Shown in pieces: positions 33,101 through 42,100 of a DNA stretch of 44,765 nucleotides. The stretch comes from Beroe ovata (taxonomy: Eukaryota; Ctenophora; Nuda; Beroida; Beroidae). Below the pieces are notes generated by a model. It had not been told where the DNA came from. It made no database searches and worked only from the letters and a program-made list of their open reading frames with translations. A program made the position numbers and the translations under genes. The stretch is from contig CAMPET010000205.1 of the NCBI GenBank assembly GCA_946803715.1, positions 21,818 through 66,582 of the forward strand. The letters are read 5' to 3'. Within the stretch, counting starts at the first letter, position 1, and every line of letters starts with the position of its first letter.

Positions 33101-36100
33101 TCTTCATACATTCTCCACCTCCTCTAACCCTCCTCTTCTCTCCCCAGTAAACTGGAGAACAGGTGTGGCCAGGTGTATCTCAAGACATGGTCCGGTAATG
33201 GGGGAGACGCAGTGGTGTTTGTCAACGGACAACTCGTCCCTGCGGATGAGGAGATCGCTCTCACTCACGGGGATAGGGTTATCTTCGGGGGTGCTCACTA
33301 TTTCAGGTGGGGGAGCNGGGGGAATATTGTGGGGAAAATGGTAGTGAGAGAAGAGGATATATTATATGCCGTGAGACAACCCCCTTGCGATCCACAAACC
33401 CCTTGCCACCCCTCAGATTCACTGCACCAGGCGGCACTGTAGTGGTACCAGGTACCAGTTCTACCACCAGACGAGTGGTGGACTTCGAGTTCGCCAAATC
33501 TGAACTCATCAACTCGTTAGTGGGAATCAACTGCTCCTTCACAAAAACAAGAGTCATATAAACAGGGACCTTTGAAATTAACGCTCCCATTTCTGCCAGG
33601 GTAAATAACGAGAAACATTGGAAGTTGATGACTGAGAATAGCGCACTGTCACGTGATCTACAGGAAGCCAAGGACAGAATCAGTGAACTGACACGAGAAC
33701 TGGAAATGGGACATGATTTCGAACAGGTACAAGAGAGAGTCGTGCGTTTCCAAACACAGAGAGAATCGCCTAAAACCAGAATCTGGATCTGCGTGTAGGC
33801 TACCTTAGTGTCCATGACAACGTGCTAGAACTGTATAATAGTACGTCCTGCCTAAATTACTCAAAGTGTCACGAGCTCCCTAATTATTCCATATATGGCC
33901 ATGCGCACCACTTGCTCTCACAAATCTAGAAGATGATCATAGTCTGATTAATTGGGTGCTGTCTGATATAATAGCTGTCATAGTCAGTAGACCATGACCA
34001 CTCATGTGTGATACGTCACTCACACGTGTATCATGTGTGATACGTCACACACACGTGTATCATGTGTGATACGTCACATACTCACGTGTATCATGTGTGA
34101 TACGTCACTCACACGTGTTTATGTGTGATACGTCACTCATACGTGTTTATGTGTAATACGTCACACATACGTGTAACATGTGTGATACGTCACTCACACG
34201 TGTATCATGTGTGATACGTCACTCACACGTGTGATAACCAGGGAGTCTTGTGACAAATGACAAATGACAATAAACTACTGATCTGTCAAACAATGAGACA
34301 GTATCGCGACACTGTCTATACTGGTTATTGAGTGACACTACTGATCTCTCAATGGATGATAGCAGTCTGTAGAATGATGTGTGACACTACTCTCAATCCA
34401 TAATAACATCTTGGATCACACATCCCCACCCCACTCTACCTCCTCATTCCCCACTCACATTATATCCCAGCTACCCTACTTACTCTCCCTCACAAACGGG
34501 CGGGGGCGGGGGGGGGGGGGGGGGGGGGGNTTGCATCACCCACGCCATCACCCACGCTGATGTCAGCAATTGCCGAACCCCCTGATATTCTAGAAATCTG
34601 TTACTTACTTTCTTATAGATTAATTAGTCAATTAATTACTCCCTTACTCTAATTCTAGGAGGGACGCGTACCGAGACACGACAAGAACCTGCAAATCAAT
34701 TCGTATCTCGATTCCTGTATCAGGGAAGAACCACTTCTCAGCGATCAGACATTCAACCTCTATCTTAAAATGAGGGAAGCAACGGAACTGTGTAAACTGC
34801 TCAACAAGAATGTGGTAAGTTGAGGGAATAGAGGGGGTCATTGTTGTGCAACAAAAATATGATATGTGGTAAGAAGAATGGGGGAAGAGAGGGACGCAAA
34901 TGGGGAAATTCAAACTAGGAATTCAAGTATCACGAAGTTGTACGAAATTCAACTATTGAAGTTATGCGAATAAATCAGCCACACTGTGCTTGCTTGTTCT
35001 GTGTACACAATAATTGTATGTGATTCTAGTGCATACTGCTATGATATTCCAGGAATTAAACACGATATCTTGTCATAGTTGACACCATGATATTCACAGT
35101 TACCATGACAACAGGTGTTTAAGAAGGAGGTGATAGATTTGGACGACCGGGAGGACACCTGTGTCAGAGCTACTGATCTCGCTACCAGTGCCACTGTAGT
35201 TTGGAGTCAGGAGACATTCTTCGACAGAGTGGAGACTCTCAAATCATTCTTTGAGAGATACCAGCAGGTAACTAGGATGTAGATATGAGGATATCCCGTT
35301 GTGAAATTCCGGGAATCCGTCCGCGGGAAATATTCAATATTTCTCAAAACTCCCATTAAATCATTTTCCTCCCCCCTTATTAGGAAGGCAGTGACATAAC
35401 CTCCATGCATCTGTTCCAAATGCTGGGTTGTGATGACACATGGGAGGAAAGTGGGTCAGCACTGTCAGACGAAGTGAGCCTCATCTCAGAGAGTTTCCTC
35501 AGTCGATCCTCCTGCACCAGCACTTCCAGCAGACATGGTCAGCAATGCCTCACTCCTTCAGATATTCGCACTAAGAGTCTTCTTATTAAACTTAGACTCT
35601 TTCATAATTCATTCTCGGTATTCATCTGTAGAAACCTGCTTCTTCTGTCACATCCAGCAATCTGTAAACCCTCCCACCCCAGGAATGAAGGCCAGATCTA
35701 CCTCCACGACAGCATCCCAGTACAGTGCTTGCCTGTCACAGCTGTCATATCTGCAGATGCCACCCAAACTGCCAGCTGATGATCCAGGGGACTGTGGCAT
35801 GACAGGCAATATGTACTGTGATACGCTTCTCGATACTGTCAAATCTCTCTACATCACTCTATCGTCACTCGATTCTAGTGAGTAGCTGTTGACAGACCAC
35901 CCTGGCTGCCTCCTTTTAGCAACAGGGGGCTTTATTCCCCCCTATTTCAACCTCAAAAACCCAAACCCAACCCTTCCCTAGCTATGCGCGGCGCGCGCGC
36001 AGATCCCACTGGTCCATGTTTGCGATGCATTCGTTCAGGATTAGATTTTCGCGCGCTACGCAACATAACATCGTGACCAGTGAATTTATTAGTGTCGCAA

Positions 36101-39100
36101 TCTGACACACTCTATTTCCACAGATCACAGGAACACAGTATCTGATCTGACCTATCACGTGACATACTTGCATAGTGTCACCGGACTCTGGTTACAGCAC
36201 ACAGACCCCAACCAGAGAATGTGTCAGTCGGTCAATGGGGTTGTCAGTGCTGTCAAGAGCATCATACAGGTTTGATATCTGTTTCTTGATTTTGAATTGT
36301 TGTCCCTCACAAGTCGCAGTAGCGTGTAGCATACCGACCATTTCAATTATGGATCAAGTTCCACTCTGAGATATTTTAATCTTTATTCATTGAAATCTTC
36401 GAGATAGTTTCTTGTTTTCTATTTACTAATCTAGTTTCCATCCATCACACTTTACTTCTCAGGGTTTGGGTGAGGGATGTAAAGTGATTGAGGATGTAAC
36501 TGCTGCTCAGAACTTGTTGCTAGACGTTGTATATGAGTGTGGAGTGATATGTGCTTCGGTTATTGGCAATGAGCCAGGTCAGTGTCAACTCCAATGTTTG
36601 ACAAGGTCTTGGTGTCTTCACTGACACCAGTTTAGCTCACTGACACCACCATTCATCACTTGACACCACCCCTCTCACAGAGCGAGCAGTGGTTGGATCT
36701 CGTCGCGGGAGTTTCACCTCACTTGAGACCCGGAGAAACAGTCCGGATCTCGATGTGACCAGTGATTACAACTCCTCATCCAGCTCTCTAAACGGAGGTA
36801 GAGAAATCCCAGAAATCACCATTCATATTTCCCTGGGTGGGAAGTTAGACTTCCTCTTGGATATCTCTTGTGATTGCAACATTGATTCACCCATTTTATA
36901 AAGAGAATATTTGCTAAAGTATAAATATTTTGACCACGACCATAACCCCTGAAGACAGTGTTAGTATGTTACTCTAACCCCACCCCCTGTCAGGCGATGT
37001 AATTGAGCTAATCAGAGACCGCCTGCTCCATGGTGTACAGGATCACATGATATCGCTGCTGGAGGGAACCACAGAGGTACTAACCGCTACCCTTTCTGTG
37101 GTGAGATCAGCATCCATCAGCCCTGGCAACTCCCCTGGCAACTCCCCTAACTCAGCTGGAGGCGTGGGGGATGCACATTGTGTTGCAGAACTAGGAAATT
37201 ATATTACGAGACTAACAAAGCAGTTGAGAAGAAAGGTGAGAGCTGGATTTTATCATTATAAATGTTATTCAAAAACTTGCGAAAAAAGCTCTTTTCTTAT
37301 CATGTTTGTGTGACATTGTTTGTATCTTGCTGTTCTCACGTGCGATTCTACTTGCGATTCTACTTGCGATTCTCATCTCATTCTCACTCTTCTCCTTTTT
37401 CCAGAAGGAGGGATTCACGAAGGTGTTCCAAGGTGACCCCGCCCCCTTCTCCCCCCTCCACTCCCTCGTCAAACAAGCAGGACTGTCTGACGAGTTTATT
37501 GCACAAGTCGGCGAGGTAAACNATAGCTGTCATAGTCAGTAGACCATGACCACTCACGTGTGATACGTCACATACTCACGTGTACCATGTGTGATACGTC
37601 ACACACACGTTTGATAAGCCGGGAGTCTTGTGACAAATGACAATATCATCAATCAAAGTACTGATCTGTCAAACAATGAGACAGTATCGCGACACTGTCT
37701 ATACTGGTTATAGAGTGACACTACTGATCTCTCAATGGATGATAGCAGTCTGTAGAATGATGTGCGACACTACTCTCAATCGATAATAAGATCTCGGATC
37801 ACACATCCCCACCCCAATCTAACTCCTCACATCCCCCCTCACATCCCCCACTCGCATATCGCAGCTACCCTACTTACTCTCCCTCACTCACACCCCCCTC
37901 CTCACTCCCTACTCACATATCCCAGCTCCCCTCCTCACTACACACTCAAACCCCCCTTCCTATTCAGGATCGTATACTGAATTCCACAATGAGGGAGGAT
38001 AGAGATACGGGTGACACAAGTGCGATGCAGCGGGTTTCTAATCTCACTGCTCAACTACTAGACACAATACTGGTGAGTGGTAGTGGTTCGCATATGAACC
38101 ACCCGCCTCTTGCATCACCACCCTCCCCCACGCTGATGTCAGCAATTGCCGAACCCCCTGATATTCTAGAAATCTGTTACCTACTTTCTTATAGATTAAT
38201 TAGTCAATTACTTACTCCCTTACTCTAATTCTAGGAGGGACGGGTACCGAGACACGACAAGAACCTGCAAATCAATTCGTATCTCGATTCCTGTATCAGA
38301 GAAGAACCACTTCTCAGCGATCAGACATTCAACCTCTATCTTAAAATGAGGGAAGCAACGGAACTGTGTAAACNTTCAAATCGTTATATTGTGACTTCTG
38401 AGCTTTGTCGAGACTTCCGACTTCGTCCAGGGTGTATATCTTGCCAATATAAAGATACTTTTCCGTGACAACTTTCTTGTTAGATAATTGGTTAATTGGC
38501 CAATTAGCTAATTGGGTCATTTTTGAAAAAATCGAAAATAACTTTTTCGACTCAAAATGATCAGAATGGCATGAAACGCGGAAAAAAAGTGATTTTCAGA
38601 AAAAATTTGAATTTTTTTAACTTAGAAAAATTTTGGCTCTTAGAAAAATTACGGCTTACGCTCCAACATGGTGTTCTCTGTTGAGCCATGGCCGTGGTAA
38701 ACACACTTAATTTCTTGATCGGAGAGGAAGAAATCGAGTTCAAATATTGTGTAATCAAGATTTTTACATCAAACCCCTTTCGTAATCATCTGTAATCAAA
38801 TCCAAAACCACGCTCTCAGAAGGGAAATAATCCATAATTACACTCTCATGTGGGGAGCGTGAGTCCCAACCCCCTTCTGATGAATATAGAAATAAGAATA
38901 CGATGTCTTACAAAGGGACGATGGGAGATGATGAATGATACAGATTCAATGCCTTGCTCAATGAATGTTTGACTCAGTCAATGTTTGAATTGCTCTGCTG
39001 TCTCATGTCTGTTGAGCAGTGGGAGCAGTTCAGCATTCTTGAGCAATCCTGATTCCTGACTTAGTAGGCATACGTTCAGGCTGTTTCGTCTTTACACTTT

Positions 39101-42100
39101 ACAAGCTGGTCTACAGGCTGCAGATCCTGACTGACTTCTGCAATCTGCTCGCTGGGTAGCATGCCGGCTGTTGGTCACTGTACTGGTTGTATCAGCATTT
39201 TTCGAGTCAGGCAACTGTTTTGAGTCGGACAACGTATTGTTAGCAGATTGAGATTACCAGTAATATCTAAGTATCAAGGACATCTGCTCAGCCCATAAGC
39301 TGTAACAAGTAGGAGGATGCACAGTGAGTGCTAAGCAGGCTAGATTCTGCTCATCCGGTAGACTGATACAATACGAATATAACTATTGTATCAGATATTT
39401 GCCACTCGACCATTTTGAAGTTTCAACTCGGGTAGTGAGGTAGTATAATACACACAATAGAAAGGAGCACAGTGAGTGCTAGCGTTATACAGTGAGTATA
39501 CGCTCAGTAGAAGGGAGCACGATGAGTGCTAGCGATATACAGTGAGTATATGATCAGTTGAAGGGAGTACATTGAGTGCTAGCGATATACAGTGAGTATA
39601 TGCTCAGTTGAAGGTAGCACTGTGAGGCTAGCGATATAGAGTGAGTATACGCTCAGTGGAAGGTAGCACTGTGAGGCTAGCGATGTACAGTAAGTATATG
39701 ATCAGTTGAAGAGAGTACATTGAGTGCTAGTATATGCTCAGTTGAAGGGAGCACTGTGAGTGCAAACCATATACGCTCACTAGGGTCCAGGGAGCACTGT
39801 TCGTAGCACAATTAGAAGGGAACCAGGTATATAGCAGCTCACGCAGCTCTGAATATTCCGCTGAACAACCTGCTACTAGGACCAAGTCAATCCTTTACTT
39901 TTAACTTGCGATTCCCAAGTGATATGATTATTTCACCCGTGATATACCAGGTGACACCCAGAACTCAGGAAGGATACTCCACCAAACATTATCTGAGAAA
40001 ATGATAACTATGAATACATTTTTGACGATAACTCGATTTCTTTCTCTCCGATCAAGAAATAAAGTGTGTTTTCCACGCCCATGACTCAACAGCGAATACG
40101 ATGTATGCCGGAATTATTCTAAGACCCAAAATTTTTCGAAGTCAAAAAAAATTCAAATTTTTTCTGAAAAGCACTTTTTTCCGCGTTTCATGCCATTCTG
40201 ATCATATTCAGTCGAAAAAATTTTCTTCGATTTTCTGAAATTGACCCAATTAGCTAATTGGCCAATTAATCAATTATCTAACAAGAAAGTTGTCAAGGAA
40301 AAGTATCTTTATATTTGCAAGATATACACCCTGGACGAAGTCGGAAGTCTCTACAAAGCTCAGGAGTCACGATATAACGATTTAAAATATGCGCCTGAGG
40401 GCAAAAAGGGCGTGGCCCCTAAGGACATGTTCCACCATGCAGAGGATGTTAGGGTTTTTTGTGGTGGTACTAGACATCCTTAGGGACACATTAGTGAAGA
40501 AATCAGCTGGTAAACGGTTTTTTCCCATTCAGGGCTTAAATAAGCGTTTCTGTCCCTAACTAATATGTGAGTGTGTGTAACATATTATGTGTGCCGTGTC
40601 TTTATACACTCGATATTTACAACAGCTCCCGGAGAGAATCTCCCGAGATTTTTTGCTCAGAAAAATTTCGGAGTTCGGGGAAGGGGGATTCAGTCCGATT
40701 GAAATCCTCGTTTATTTGTCGGATAAACAATCTANAAATGCGCGGCGCGGTTTGAAGGAATAGTGAGGATGTGTGCTAATGTTTCTTCTGATAATGACGT
40801 CACCCGCACGTGACAACACGTGACTTGTTGCGCGTCTCTTATTGGCGCGCGATTAGCCAATCAAATCTTACAGCAAAAAGTGCTGTAAAGCTGCTAAATT
40901 CCGCCCTACCGTCGGGGCGGATTGAAAATCGCGCGCACCGACGGTAGGGTAAAATCCTACAAAGGCCGCGGCCTCCTGACGCGCGAGTCCATTGGCGTGC
41001 GCAGGGTTGATTGCGCAATTGTCATTCATTGCCATGCCAGGGATAAAATCCCGCCAGCAAGGGTAGGGTGAAATTTCATACAATGAGTAGAATACTTGTC
41101 AGATTTTATCTGACCTCAGTTTCTCGCGCGCGGCGCGCGCGCCTTCATCGAAGGCCGAAAAGGCCTTCGATGAAGGCGCGCGTGCGCGAGAAACAGGTCA
41201 GGTATCATCTGACAATAGAATACTGAATCAGAATAGGGACGCGCAACGTGTGCACAAGACATGACATGACAAAATATGATCATGACAAATTTTGTTTGTC
41301 GTAAACAGATTTGATCACGCGTGGCAGATATGCAATAAAGTGAGCTGATTGCTGAATGTCTTGCCGGATGACCGGATGTTATCAGCTCTCATCTTGATAA
41401 TTTTGCACTTCAGGATTCCCACTACGCGCTGATTTCGCGATATTTTTACTTGGGGGAACGCGCAGCACTAAATGTGCGGAATATCGAGAAAGTGTGGTGT
41501 ACTCAAGCCTTCATTGTGAAGAATGTATAAACCTTAGCTGGCTCTGTTTTATCTCATCAGAAAGATGAAAGTCTGTACTTTACGACGGTGTTTTCATTTT
41601 TACACAGATTTGAATAATTCAACTAGTTATGATCGATCAAAAATAGGGAATTTTCAATCTCAATTATTTTCATGTTCCGTACTTCGCCCCCCTTAGTGGT
41701 GCATACTGTGATAAAGCTTGATCTTTCCTCTAAAACATGGTGTAGGTCTCTATATGGGGCGAAGTACGGAACAATTCGAAAATGAACGTTGAAATAAGTA
41801 GGTCGCAGCTTCATGGGTCGTTTCATGCGTAGCGNGTTGTGATGATACATGGGAGGAAAGTGGGTCAGCACTGTCAGACGAAGTGAGCCTCATCTCAGAG
41901 AGCTTCCTCAGTCGATCCTCCTTCACCAGCACTTCCAGCAGACATGGTCAGCAATGTCTCACTCCTTCAGATAATCGCACTTAGACTTCTTATTAAACTT
42001 AGACTGTTTCATTCTCGGTATTCATCTGTAGAAACCTTCTGTCACACCCAGCAAATAGCAATCTGTAAAACCCTCTCACCCCAGGAATGAAGGCCAGATC

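Noticed and set aside
33998-34235. Regular repeats resembling a CRISPR array
   Set aside because: Units are contiguous with no unique spacers, in an intron of an animal gene; it is a minisatellite.
40241-40483. 80-aa open frame in the right arm of the foldback element
   Set aside because: It lies in the inverted repeat and the mirrored arm does not keep the frame; no transposase motif.
38375-40734. Foldback element as an insertion inside the kinesin gene
   Set aside because: Both ends are single-N joins, so the position is not supported by contiguous sequence.
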